Below, piece after piece: positions 35,276 to 43,452 of a stretch of DNA of 64,000 bases (position 1 is its first letter; each line of letters begins with the position of its first letter). The notes below the pieces were generated by a model. The model saw only the letters and a program-made list of their open reading frames with translations, did no database searches and was not told where the DNA came from. This DNA is from Thermincola ferriacetica (lineage in GTDB: Bacteria; Bacillota; Thermincolia; Thermincolales; Thermincolaceae), in the NCBI RefSeq assembly GCF_001263415.1, contig NZ_LGTE01000008.1, positions 1-64,000 of the forward strand, read 5' to 3'. Both the position numbers and the translations under genes were made by a program.

Positions 35276-36481
35276 ATGTCATCAACATCGCAAGCTAAAT
35301 TAGCGCCTGTAAGTGTATTGTTCGTGGCCCATCTGGTCAACGATATGTATGCCAACTTTCTTCCCCAATTCGTGGCCATTATGATTGCCGCTCATAGCTT
35401 AACCGTTGCTGCCGGAACAGCTTTGGTTTCCGCTTTCACTGTAAGCTCTTCTTTGGTGCAGCCGGTTTTCGGCTACCTGGTAGACCAGAAAGGGCAGCGA
35501 TGGCTGGTATATGTGGGGACGTTGTGGATGTCGATTTTACTGGGGATAACCGGTTATATATCAAACTATGGCTTACTACTGGTTGTTTCGACGTTAGCCG
35601 GAATGGGTACGGCCGCTTTTCACCCCCAGGCGGCAGCTATGGTGGGAGAGGCAAGCGGCAGTCGAAAAGGATTTGTACTGGCGTCCTTTATTGCTATGGG
35701 TAACATAGGCCTGGCCATAAGTCCTGTGCTGCTTTTGCCCCTGTTTCACAGGTATGGTACCGGCTATACCTGGCTGGTTATAATTCCCGGGATTCTGGTC
35801 AGTTTGCTTCTTTATTGGTTTGCTCCCAGAATCAAATCCGATGGAGCCGATGTTCCGGGACTGGGAAAAGTGGTATCGGATCTTAGAAAAGCCTCATCAG
35901 AGCTGGTTAAGCTGATGGTAGTGGTGGCGTTGCGCTCTTTGGTACACACTGGTTTGATGACCCTCTTACCGATGTATTTTTTGGCCGAGAAGTTTTCACC
36001 GGAAACTACCGGGTATCTCATGTTTGCCACACTGGCAACAGGAGCGGTGGGGGGAGTCATTGGAGGTTATATTTCGGACCGCTACGGCAGAAAACCTCTC
36101 ATAGTCGGTTCTCTGATCCTCGCTTCCTTCTTCTTTTATGGATTCCTTTATACCAAAGGAGTGTTGTCTATTATCTTGTTGGCCGTTGGCGGGATGGCGC
36201 TATTGTCCTCGTTCTCGGTTACAGTAGTAGCCGCTCAGGAAGTGATCCCACAGAACAAGGCACTTGCTTCCGGATTGAGTCTGGGTTTTGCTATCGGTGC
36301 GGGTGGCTTGGCGGTTTCTCTGATTGGTAAATATGCGGATCACTTTGGGATTTATTCTGCTATTCACCTAATCTTTATTTTACCATTGCTGGCAGGAATC
36401 ATCGGACTTTTGTTAAAGGGGGAAACCCCTCTGGAACAGGGTGCAAGAGTAGAAATAGCCCAAAAATCTTTATATCAATAG
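35276..36481 (+). CDS. MFS transporter, fosmidomycin-resistance-like
   Basis: A 401-residue major-facilitator with about 12 transmembrane helices. It shows LVNDMYANFLPQFVAIMI at the N-terminus, the FHPQAAAMVGEASG motif and GGYISDRYGRKPLIVGS (the loop 2-3-type signature in the second half). This fits the Fsr-type efflux subfamily. It is controlled with the upstream PadR regulator, so it is likely an inducible drug or metabolite exporter. The substrate is unknown. A terminator follows. Confidence 0.9.
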   Translation: MSSTSQAKLAPVSVLFVAHLVNDMYANFLPQFVAIMIAAHSLTVAAGTALVSAFTVSSSLVQPVFGYLVDQKGQRWLVYVGTLWMSILLGITGYISNYGLLLVVSTLAGMGTAAFHPQAAAMVGEASGSRKGFVLASFIAMGNIGLAISPVLLLPLFHRYGTGYTWLVIIPGILVSLLLYWFAPRIKSDGADVPGLGKVVSDLRKASSELVKLMVVVALRSLVHTGLMTLLPMYFLAEKFSPETTGYLMFATLATGAVGGVIGGYISDRYGRKPLIVGSLILASFFFYGFLYTKGVLSIILLAVGGMALLSSFSVTVVAAQEVIPQNKALASGLSLGFAIGAGGLAVSLIGKYADHFGIYSAIHLIFILPLLAGIIGLLLKGETPLEQGARVEIAQKSLYQ

Positions 36482-36506
36482 TCAAATAGGCGTTACCAAA
36501 TGATAA

Positions 36507-36546
36507 AAGGGACTGTCCCAAAAACGATTTTGGGCGGTCCCTTTAA
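36507..36546 (+). terminator. Intrinsic terminator after the MFS gene
   Basis: A long stem AAGGGAC..TCCCAAAA / ATTTTGGG..GTCCCTT is followed by TTAATATT. Confidence 0.8.
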
Positions 36547-36568
36547 TATTAATTCCGGCAGTGAACAC

Positions 36569-36607
36569 AATGTAATGGTGAAACAATGAGCAACGATTGT
36601 TTTTTTA
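36569..36607. repeat. Short palindromic member of dispersed repeat family A
   Basis: GTAAT...AAACAAT (36571-36585) pairs with ATTGTTT...ATTAC (36595-36612) around GAGCAACG. It resembles the family A arms (GTGAAACAA, GTTGC), and could also act as a terminator for leftward transcripts. Confidence 0.5.
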
Positions 36608-36613
36608 TTACAG

Positions 36614-36739
36614 TTATAACTTAGTGGTTATTTGGATTTTTTCCAAAAGTTCGTCAAGGTACAAAGGATCGACGAAAATCACCTCTGTGGTTACCAGCCA
36701 TTTAATGTAACCTTGAAAATTTACAATTCGTATTTTCAC
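36614..36739 (-). CDS. Small hypothetical protein
   Basis: A 41-codon reading frame (VKIRIVNFQGYIKWLVTTEV, continuing IFVDPLYLDELLEKIQITTKL) with GAAGGT seven bases before a GTG start. It lies downstream of the XRE regulator on the same strand. The composition is protein-like with a beta-strand start and an amphipathic helix, but no family is recognised. It could be a small effector or antitoxin-like peptide, or chance. Confidence 0.35.
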   Translation of the reverse strand: MKIRIVNFQGYIKWLVTTEVIFVDPLYLDELLEKIQITTKL

Positions 36740-36805
36740 GGGCCATACCTTCAATACCTGCAAGACTTATGTTATATTATATGCTCTGACTGTCTTAAAG
36801 ATATC

Positions 36806-37201
36806 TTATGAATTTGCATATTTTTTGTTTTGGATAAGGGATTCATAGGATTCTATTATCTTTTCCATGACCTCCACAGGGAGGTTTTTACTTTTTAATT
36901 TATGAGCCAGAACAATATAATCCATATTTTCGCTGTTGAGAATGAATTCGCGGATATGTTGAGGTAAATGAGGAGCAACTTCCAAAGGGGTAACGGCATT
37001 TTCCTCCAGGAAATATAAAGGCGATACCCGTAGGGCTTTGGCTATTTTTTCAATTGTTTCAATAGAGGGGTTTTTTTGTTTATTATTGATTAATTCACTT
37101 ATGGTTGCTTTGGAAACGCCTGATACTTTAACCAAATCAGCCTGTTTCATGGATCGTAAAAATAATAAATGTTTTATTTTGTCACCAAGAGTATTATTCA
37201 T
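36806..37201 (-). CDS. XRE-family transcriptional regulator
   Basis: A 131-residue protein with an N-terminal Cro/C1 helix-turn-helix (about 7-60: MKQADLVKVSGVSKATISELI, SIETIEKIAKALRVSPLYFL) and an alpha-helical C-terminal half of unknown partner. It is divergent from the small Cys protein at 37383. Two matching 16-bp dyads in the shared promoter region (37239, 37294) are likely operators of this regulator. Confidence 0.88.
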   Translation of the reverse strand: MNNTLGDKIKHLLFLRSMKQADLVKVSGVSKATISELINNKQKNPSIETIEKIAKALRVSPLYFLEENAVTPLEVAPHLPQHIREFILNSENMDYIVLAHKLKSKNLPVEVMEKIIESYESLIQNKKYANS

Positions 37202-37238
37202 GCAGCTTCCTCCGAAAAAAATTTCTGGACAGGCAAAA

Positions 37239-37309
37239 GTTCGGTATAGCGAACATATAATTTACCAAAACCACAATTTTTTTTAATTTAATTGTTCGCT
37301 ATTCTGAAC
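37239..37309. promoter_or_regulatory. Two 16-bp dyad operators between divergent genes
   Basis: GTTCGGTATAGCGAAC (37239-37254) and GTTCGCTATTCTGAAC (37294-37309) share GTTCG(G/C)TAT(A/T)(G/C)(C/T)GAAC. They are 55 bp apart, centre to centre, and lie between the XRE gene and the small Cys-rich gene. Probable binding sites of the adjacent XRE protein. Confidence 0.65.
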
Positions 37310-37382
37310 AGATGCCTTTAAGTTTTTACCAAAGCGAACGCTGGTTGGCGCCAATTCAGCAATTAAGTGGGAGAGTGAGATT

Positions 37383-37577
37383 ATGTGCCCGTACGTTAGA
37401 AAAGGCGAAAACATTAACGGTTGGTATTATTATTGCGACGCAGTAGCCTTTGGATTAAAGTTAACTGCCCGGGAATTGGAAGAGATAGGCTGTACTCCGG
37501 AGCAGCGGAAAATCTGCCAAAGCCTGATGGAATTAGCCGTTGGGGTCGGCTTGGTTCCAGAACCGGCAGACGGTTAA
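37383..37577 (+). CDS. Small Cys-containing protein, stand-alone copy of a regulator's C-terminal domain
   Basis: A 64-residue protein with Cys at about 2, 18, 38 and 46 (MCPYVRKGENINGWYYYCDA, LEEIGCTPEQRKICQSLMEL) and ending GLVPEP. It closely resembles residues ~80-140 of the XRE protein at 37702 (CKYRMEYPTMNGWVYYCDL, LEEVGCTEVERAKCKQMMEL, MGIVPEP). The shared C-x15-C-x19-C-x7-C layout suggests a metal or FeS site. Such a free domain could compete with or sense for the regulator, an inference. It is probably in the fdh regulatory unit. Confidence 0.7.
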   Translation: MCPYVRKGENINGWYYYCDAVAFGLKLTARELEEIGCTPEQRKICQSLMELAVGVGLVPEPADG

Positions 37578-37701
37578 AAAAGTATCTAATTAGAATATAT
37601 GCAGTTGGCATATAAAAATGATTTTAATTTTTTAATATTCCTTATTAATTGTTCATTCTTATTCTTAATGGTTAATTATTTCTTTGTGTGCCAGGAGAAA
37701 G

Positions 37702-38127
37702 ATGTCTATGATTAACGGAAAAAAAATACAGGCCCTCAGAAAAACCAAGGGATTCAGCTTGCGGCAGATATCTCAACTGGCCAACGGGCAGATTAGTCCA
37801 AGCTACCTGTCTGAAATCGAAAACGGTAAGGTTAAAAACCCGTCTAAAAAAATAGCCCGCGCCCTGGCCAAAGCCTTGGGAGTCAGAGAATTTGAGCTAT
37901 TCACTTTTGATGATTATGTGGAGGGGGAATTCAAAATGTGTAAATACCGTATGGAATATCCCACAATGAACGGTTGGGTGTACTATTGCGATTTAGTAGC
38001 CCGGGGAAAAAACATAACTAAAAAAGAGTTGGAGGAAGTGGGCTGTACGGAAGTTGAACGGGCCAAATGCAAGCAAATGATGGAATTAACCTGCGGAATG
38101 GGGATAGTGCCGGAACCCCGGGAATAA
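37702..38127 (+). CDS. XRE regulator with C-terminal Cys-motif domain, upstream of fdhA
   Basis: A 141-residue protein. Residues ~5-60 are a Cro/C1 helix-turn-helix (IQALRKTKGFSLRQISQLA, SPSYLSEIENGKVKNPS), and ~80-140 are a domain with four spaced Cys residues (CKYRM, YYCDL, EVGCTEVERAKCKQ) shared with the small protein at 37383. A metal- or redox-sensing role in controlling the formate dehydrogenase operon is likely, but not shown. AGGAG is four bases before ATG 37702 and ten before an in-frame ATG at 37708, so either may be used. Confidence 0.8.
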   Translation: MSMINGKKIQALRKTKGFSLRQISQLANGQISPSYLSEIENGKVKNPSKKIARALAKALGVREFELFTFDDYVEGEFKMCKYRMEYPTMNGWVYYCDLVARGKNITKKELEEVGCTEVERAKCKQMMELTCGMGIVPEPRE

Positions 38128-38170
38128 AATTAAAACAGAAAAATTATTTTTGGGGAGAGGAGGTTTTCCT

Positions 38171-40207
38171 TTGAAAGAGGTCCTGACTACTTGCCCTTAT
38201 TGTGGATGTGGGTGTGGTTTTTATCTGATGGTCAATGAAAAGGAAGAAATAACAGGTGTAGTACCAAGCGCCGAGCATCCGGTCAGCAGGGGAAGGCTCT
38301 GTGTAAAAGGGTGGAATGTCTTTGAATTTATAAACAGCCCTGACAGGCTGCTTTCTCCGCTGGCCCGGGAAGCGGGCAGTCTCAGGGAAACGGGCTGGGA
38401 CGACGCTTTGAACAAAACTGCCGGCAAATTAAAAGAAATAATTAAAAAATACGGGCCCGATGCAGTGGGATTTTTCAGTTCTGCCAAATGTACCAATGAA
38501 GAGAATTACCTGTTTATGAAATTTGCCCGGGCTGTTGTAGGCACAAATAACATTGACCATTGCGCCCGCCTCTGACACTCGTCAACAGTCGCCGGTCTGG
38601 CGGCATCTTTTGGCAGTGGAGCGATGACTAATTCTATTGATGAGATATCCCAGGCAGATGTGATATTGGTTACAGGTTCCAACACAACAGAACAGCACCC
38701 CCAGGTGGGGGCGGAAATACTTAAGGCCATTCAAGAAGGAGCAAAGCTCATTGTTATTGATCCCCGCAAAATACCCCTGGCTGATTATGCCACTCTTTAT
38801 TTACAGCCGAAAGTGGGCACAAATGTGGCCTGGTTGAACGGATTAGCCCATGTGATAATTGAAGAAAACCTGTGCGACCGAACTTTTGTTGATGAACGAA
38901 CGGATGGTTTTGCGGAGCTTCAGCAGGTTGTTAAAAAGTATAGTCCCATCTATGTCGAGCAATTGACGGGTATTCCCGCCGGTGATTTGGTTAAGGCAGC
39001 CAGGTTATATGCCGGCGCAGACAAAGCAATGATTTTCTACTGTATGGGTCTGACCCAGTTTACATCCGGTGTGGATAATGTCCGGGCCTGCGCCAACCTG
39101 GCCATGCTTACGGGCAATATAGGCCGGCCCGGAACGGGAGTGAACCCCTTAAGAGGCCAAAATAATGTGCAGGGCGCCTGTGATATGGGAGCTTTGCCCA
39201 ATGTCCTGACCGGATACCAAAAAGTTGACGATGAAGATGCCCGGAGCAAGTTCGAACAGGCCTGGCAGGTAAAATTGCCTGCCGAACCGGGACTGACCTT
39301 AACAGAAATGATCAGGGCCGCAGAAGAAGGCAAAATTAAATGTTTATACATTATGGGTGAAAACCCGCTGGTCAGTGACCCTGACATAAACCATGTCCGG
39401 AAAGCTTTTGAAAAATTGGAATTATTGATTGTGCAGGACATTTTTTTGACAGAGACGGCTGCTCTGGCCGATATCGTACTTCCGGGGGCCTGTTTTGCCG
39501 AAAAAGAAGGCACCTTTACCAATACGGAACGCCGGGTGCAGCGCGTCCGGCAGGCTCTGGCGCCCAAGGGGAAAGCCATGGAAGATTGGCGCATAATTTT
39601 AGCCCTGGCCTGTAAAATGGGTTACCTGATGGGTTATGAGACACCGGAAGAGATTATGGAAGAAATAGCTGTCCTTACACCTGCCTACCGCGGGATTACC
39701 TACCAACGACTGGAAGATGAAAAGGGTTTGCAGTGGCCTTGTCCTGACATGCAGCATCCAGGTACTCCGTACCTCCATAAAGACCGGTTCAGTTGCGGCA
39801 GGGGCAAGTTTCATGCCGTTGATTACCGGCCGCCGGCAGAAACACCAAACGATGATTACCCATACATACTCACGACAGGCCGCACTGCCTACCAGTTCCA
39901 TACAGGGACCATGACCGGCAGGACTTCAGTTATCCAGAGGGAAGTCCCCGACGGTTACGTGGAAATCAATAAAAAAGATGCCCAGAAAATTGGGATAAGA
40001 GACGGTTGGCCGGTGGAAGTTTCTTCCGCCCGTGGCAAAGTGGTCTGCCGGGCCAGTGTCTCCGATACTGTGCCTGCCGGAACAGTTTTTATGCCCTTCC
40101 ATTTTGCGGAAACAGCCGCCAACCTGCTGACCAACAGCGCTGTGGACCCCATTGCCAAGATTCCGGAATACAAGGTCTGTGCCGTCAAGATAAAGGGGGT
40201 GGACTAA
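38171..40207 (+). CDS. fdhA: Formate dehydrogenase alpha subunit, selenocysteine-containing
   Basis: A 678-residue molybdopterin enzyme, read through an in-frame TGA at 38573-38575 as selenocysteine (residue 135). The context is DHCARL-Sec-HSSTVAGLA, the conserved Sec site of FdhA. The N-terminus has a CPYCGCGCG 4Fe-4S motif with a fourth Cys in GRLCVKG. Downstream are the molybdopterin motifs GSNTTEQHP, MGENPLVSDPD, and the C-terminal ILTTGRTAYQFHTGTMTGRT. The start is TTG 38171 with GAGAGGAGG seven bases before it. A SECIS hairpin follows the TGA. It is translated with FeS and flavin subunits as an operon. Confidence 0.95.
38573..38605 (+). promoter_or_regulatory. Bacterial SECIS element of fdhA
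   Basis: Just after the TGA (38573-38575), GTCGCC (38588-38593) pairs with GGCGGC (38599-38604) around loop GGTCT. Loop GGTCT begins 21 bases after the T of the TGA, the same spacing and loop as in Escherichia coli fdhF. This supports SelB-dependent selenocysteine insertion. Confidence 0.88.
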
Positions 40208-41233
40208 TTGGACTATATTTTAAACAAGGGATTGGTCAAAGCGTGGCTGCGCAAATTAATTAAACACGGTATTCTCGTAGCTCCTATTCGGTTGGAGGGC
40301 GGGGATATAATTTTCAAAGAAGCTTTTAACCCCGATAATATACTGCTTGAATGCAAAAAGACGTTATATTCCGCCAAGCCCTTTTTTTTGCCGCAGGAGG
40401 AAACCCTGTTCACTTTCAGGGAACGTTCTTTTGGCACAATAAAAGAAGTATTCGATGAGTTCCCCAGAATATTTTTTGGCTTGCGGCCCTGTGATTTGAA
40501 GGCAATTATCCAGGCTGACCGGTTTTTTACGGAAAATTACCAGGATCCTTATTACCGGAAGCGCCGGGAACATACTCTATTGATAGTGGTCGGCTGTAAT
40601 GACCCGGATTCCAACTGTTTTTGCCATGCCATGGGCCTCGGACCCTTTTATCATGAAGGGGCCGACATTTTCCTGGCGGACATGGGGAAGAGCTTTATAG
40701 CCACCCCCATTACTCCTAATGGCATCAATGCCGTAGAAAAATACCGGTATTTTTTCGAAGAAGCCACTGCCGAGCAGCAGGGTGAAAAATCCAGGTATGA
40801 ATTAACCGCTATGCAAAAATTGGTGGCCAATCTGCCTTTGACTGACGTACGGGCCTGTTATTCATTAATAGATGATGAGTTTGTCAGCGGCATAAGCCGC
40901 AAATGCGCCGCCTGTGGCAGTTGTTCTTATGTCTGCCCCATGTGTTTCTGCTACAACGTAGTGGACCGGGAAAACAAGGACCTGGAAGGGAAACGGGTCA
41001 GAACCTGGGATTCCTGCATTTTTGAAGGTTTTACCCGCATGGCGGGACGGCATAACCTGATAAAAAGCCGGCAGGAGCGCCTGAAGAAAAGATTTGCCCA
41101 TAAGCTGAAACAATATCCGGAAACCTACGGTTTCCCAGGTTGTACCGGTTGCGGCCGTTGTTCCCTTACTTGTCTGGGGCACATCAGCATGTTGGATGTT
41201 CTCAAAAAGGTAACGGCGGAGGTGGGGAAATGA
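40208..41233 (+). CDS. 4Fe-4S dicluster electron-transfer subunit of the formate dehydrogenase operon
   Basis: A 341-residue protein of the HydB/AsrA type, with a large N-terminal region (GLRPCDLKAI, VVGCNDPDSNCFCHAMG) and two C-terminal 4Fe-4S clusters (CAACGSCSYVCPMCFC; CTGCGRCSLTC). It probably relays electrons between the selenoprotein and the flavin subunit. The start is TTG 40208, one base after the fdhA stop, with GGGGGTGG upstream; it overlaps the next gene by four bases (ATGA). Confidence 0.88.
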   Translation: MDYILNKGLVKAWLRKLIKHGILVAPIRLEGGDIIFKEAFNPDNILLECKKTLYSAKPFFLPQEETLFTFRERSFGTIKEVFDEFPRIFFGLRPCDLKAIIQADRFFTENYQDPYYRKRREHTLLIVVGCNDPDSNCFCHAMGLGPFYHEGADIFLADMGKSFIATPITPNGINAVEKYRYFFEEATAEQQGEKSRYELTAMQKLVANLPLTDVRACYSLIDDEFVSGISRKCAACGSCSYVCPMCFCYNVVDRENKDLEGKRVRTWDSCIFEGFTRMAGRHNLIKSRQERLKKRFAHKLKQYPETYGFPGCTGCGRCSLTCLGHISMLDVLKKVTAEVGK

Positions 41234-42060
41234 ATAAAAACGAATTAACACCTAAACCCGCAGTAATAAAAAATATAATTGATGAAACAGCCGATACCAA
41301 GACATTCACCCTGGTATTTACCGACCCGGAGGAGCAGAAGAGGTTTCAATATAAACCGGCTCAGTTCGTGGAAATATCTGTTCTGGGCGTGGGCGAGGCG
41401 CCTATATCAATAACTTCATCGCCATCGCAGCAGGGTTTTCTTGAACTGAGTATTAAAAGGGTGGGTAAACTGACGGAAGTAATTCATCAACTGAAGCCGG
41501 GGGATGAAGTGGGCATCAGGGGGCCTTATGGCAACGGTTTCCCGGCTGACGAGGTGAAGGGCTTTGACCTACTCTTTGTTGCCGGGGGTATTGGCCTGGC
41601 GCCCCTGCGCTCTCTGATTAACTGGGTAATGGATAACCGGCAGGATTACGGCAAGGTAAAGATTTTATACGGCGCCCGTACGCCGGGGGATATTGTGTTC
41701 ACCCGTGAACTGACCCGATGGACCGGCGAGCCTGATACAGAGGTGCTGTATACCGTGGATAGGGGGGACCCCCAATGGCAGGGCAATGTAGGCCTGGTCA
41801 CCCAATTGCTGCCCAGAATAGAGCTGACCCCCGCAACCTATACGGCCTTTATCTGCGGCCCGCCGGTGATGATACCTTTTGTCATCAAGGACTTATTGGC
41901 GCTGGGATTTAAAGAGGAAAATATAATTTCCACCCTGGAGAACTACATGAAGTGTGGCATCGGTAAATGCGGGCATTGCCTGCTGGGCGGCAAATACATC
42001 TGCATGGAAGGCCCGGTATTTCGTTACAACGAAATGAAGGAACTGGGCTTTGGGGAATAA
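41230..42060 (+). CDS. FAD/NAD(P)-binding oxidoreductase subunit with C-terminal 2Fe-2S
   Basis: A 276-residue flavin-NAD(P) reductase module like AsrB/HydG. The FAD domain (about 10-110) has ISITSSP and the GPYGNGFP loop; the NAD(P) domain has LLFVAGGIGLAPLRSL; the C-terminal Cys motif is CGIGKCGHCLLGGKYIC for a 2Fe-2S cluster. It should link formate oxidation to NAD(P) reduction or to ferredoxin bifurcation, which the sequence does not settle. The start overlaps the preceding stop by four bases with GGAGGTGGG upstream. Confidence 0.9.
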   Translation: MNKNELTPKPAVIKNIIDETADTKTFTLVFTDPEEQKRFQYKPAQFVEISVLGVGEAPISITSSPSQQGFLELSIKRVGKLTEVIHQLKPGDEVGIRGPYGNGFPADEVKGFDLLFVAGGIGLAPLRSLINWVMDNRQDYGKVKILYGARTPGDIVFTRELTRWTGEPDTEVLYTVDRGDPQWQGNVGLVTQLLPRIELTPATYTAFICGPPVMIPFVIKDLLALGFKEENIISTLENYMKCGIGKCGHCLLGGKYICMEGPVFRYNEMKELGFGE

Positions 42061-42080
42061 AAAAATGCCGGTCTGTTGGA

Positions 42081-42300
42081 AGGGTGGGTGGGGTGTCCGG
42101 CTATCACGGAGCTTTGTGCTGCGAAACCTTGCCAGGCAATGCCCACTATGGAGGTAAAACATCCGTTGCTCCGAGGTTACGGGTAGAGACAGTGTAACTT
42201 TCGTTTGGTTGCAATTACCGGACCCGGCCAAATCGTCATCCGTGACTCAGGTTATGCAGCATCAAGCTCCCTGGTAGCGGAGAACCCTGTCCACCCCTCC
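42081..42300. repeat. Element bounded by ~45-bp imperfect inverted repeats (family B)
   Basis: The left arm 42081-42127 (with CTATCACGGAGCTTTGTGCT) is inverted relative to the right arm 42250-42300 (with GCAGCATCAAGCTCCCTGG). Both match the family B copies at 61-160. The interior (42128-42249) contains a family A arm at 42153-42173. The structure resembles a small non-autonomous transposon, but no flanking target duplication was established. Confidence 0.6.
42153..42173 (+). repeat. Family A arm
   Basis: GGTAAAACATCCGTTGCTCC matches the left arm of the 365 palindrome with few changes. It lies within the inverted-repeat element above; an inverted relative lies at 42323-42342. Confidence 0.6.
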
Positions 42301-42322
42301 TTAGCTGGGAAGGTATAGCCTT

Positions 42323-42342
42323 GGAGCAATGGTTGTTCCACC
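42323..42342 (-). repeat. Inverted family A arm
   Basis: On the minus strand this reads GGTGGAACAACCATTGCTCC, matching the family A arm. Confidence 0.6.
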
Positions 42343-42552
42343 GGCAGGAAAAAGGCGGAACATGTTGAATAATCAACAATAGAGAGACTTACAGAAAACT
42401 ATATGTCGCGAAGCGCACAGGGATGACTTTTATGAACCTAGACTGGCTTAATAAGTCTGCTACGACCTTGATAGGCACCAGGTGTGGGTTAATACAATGG
42501 TTTTACGGTGAACCCGAACGCCTAGATTAAAGAAGCTACGGAGGAAACTTTT
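42343..42552. other. Intergenic region of unclear nature
   Basis: No reading frame or known element is supported. Short GC-rich and AT-rich blocks alternate and may be remnants of a group II intron or other ribozyme, a suspicion only. ACGGAGGAAAC at 42537-42547 is the ribosome site of the next gene. Confidence 0.3.
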
Positions 42553-42741
42553 ATGGGATTTGATGCGCTTAAATTTCTTTGGCAAATAGTAAACATTTTG
42601 ATACTGATAGGGATCTTTGTACTTATATTTGTAATACCAGCAAGGGTTTTCAAGAAAATAAATGCAATCGAGAGTCATTTAGAACAAATAAATCGTAGGC
42701 TAGAAACCTTGGAGGAGAACAAAGTTAAAAACAAACTCTAG
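42553..42741 (+). CDS. Small membrane protein with coiled coil
   Basis: A 62-residue protein: one transmembrane helix (about 10-30, IVNILILIGIFVLIFVIPA) and a C-terminal coiled coil (INAIESHLEQINRRLETLEE). ACGGAGG lies before the ATG. The function is unknown. It is followed 18 bp later by an attC-like palindrome, as a cassette-style small gene would be. Confidence 0.75.
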   Translation: MGFDALKFLWQIVNILILIGIFVLIFVIPARVFKKINAIESHLEQINRRLETLEENKVKNKL

Positions 42742-42758
42742 GGCTAAGTGACAACATC

Positions 42759-42865
42759 GCCTAACATAAAGCCGTGTTTCCGCAGTTGAGCATGCCATAA
42801 CACTGGCAAAGCACCAGCCCTGCCGGTGTTAAAAAATTACTCATTATGCTCAATTGCGGTTGTTC
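42759..42865 (+). repeat. attC-like imperfect palindrome, copy 1
   Basis: Begins GCCTAAC (42759-42765), contains the nested inverted repeats CCGCAGTTGAGCAT / ATGCTCAATTGCGG and AACACTGGCA / TGCCGGTGTT, and is closely related to copies at 47270 and 49463. A right core site GTTRRRY is not clear in this copy. It may mark a former integron cassette boundary; the identity is tentative. Confidence 0.5.
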
Positions 42866-43017
42866 ATGAAACCATCTCTTTTAGAAATATTTTTTTAATT
42901 CTAATTTTGCAATCTCAGGTAGCAAAAATCGCGCCACCAAGCAGGTCGTGGCAAGTTCGTTTCTATCCAAATGCGGCAGGCGAAGTTGCCCCTAATTTGG
43001 GAAAAAGAAAACTCCCA
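42866..43017. repeat. Partial repeat family C
   Basis: CTCAGGTAGCAAAAATCGC then GCCACCAAG (about 42914-42942) matches the end of family C copies (GTTACCTGGCAAAAATCGC). No gene seen. Confidence 0.4.
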
Positions 43018-43449
43018 TTATTGGGAGCGTGATTTTGATGATTTTCGTGTTGACGTTTTAGGAGTTCCGGATTTTCTTGAGTTTTTTCCGAAATTTAGAG
43101 CAACCAGGCTGAGAATATACTGATTTAAGCTTATATTATCTTTTTGGGCAGCGAGAGAAAGTTCTTTATGGAGGAACTTTGGGAGTCTAAGAGTAAATTT
43201 TCCGCTATATTTATCATTATCCTCTGTTTCTGGTAAAGGTATTGTTTGCCCTCTTTTAAGCGCGGTAGATATCCAAACCATCTTCGCTTCTTCTATATTT
43301 TTTAAAGCTTCTTCCGGTGTCTTCCCATCGGACATACATCCTTTAAGTTCAGGTATTTCAGCAAGCCAGCCACCGCCGTCTTCTTCAGAAATAGGTATCA
43401 ACTTAACGCTATATTTAAGATTTTTGTAGTATTCAAAGTCTTTGGTCAT
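43018..43449 (-). CDS. hicB: HicB-type antitoxin
   Basis: A 143-residue protein. The HicB partial-RNase-H-like fold (about 1-70: YSVKLIPISEEDGGGWLAEI, LKGCMSDGKTPEEAL) is followed by a ribbon-helix-helix-like DNA-binding tail (FTLRLPKFLHKELSLAA, ISLNQYILSLVALNF). It neutralises HicA and represses the operon. It lies just downstream of hicA as usual, but that hicA is frameshifted, so hicB may be an orphan. Confidence 0.9.
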   Translation of the reverse strand: MTKDFEYYKNLKYSVKLIPISEEDGGGWLAEIPELKGCMSDGKTPEEALKNIEEAKMVWISTALKRGQTIPLPETEDNDKYSGKFTLRLPKFLHKELSLAAQKDNISLNQYILSLVALNFGKNSRKSGTPKTSTRKSSKSRSQ

Positions 43450-43452
43450 ACT

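Noticed and set aside
37239-37309. LexA (SOS) boxes
   Set aside because: The half-sites are GTTC...GAAC (outward order) with longer spacing, not GAAC-N4-GTTC.
38573-38575. A stop codon splitting fdhA into two pseudogenes
   Set aside because: The Sec context and SECIS hairpin explain the TGA; protein homology is continuous across it.
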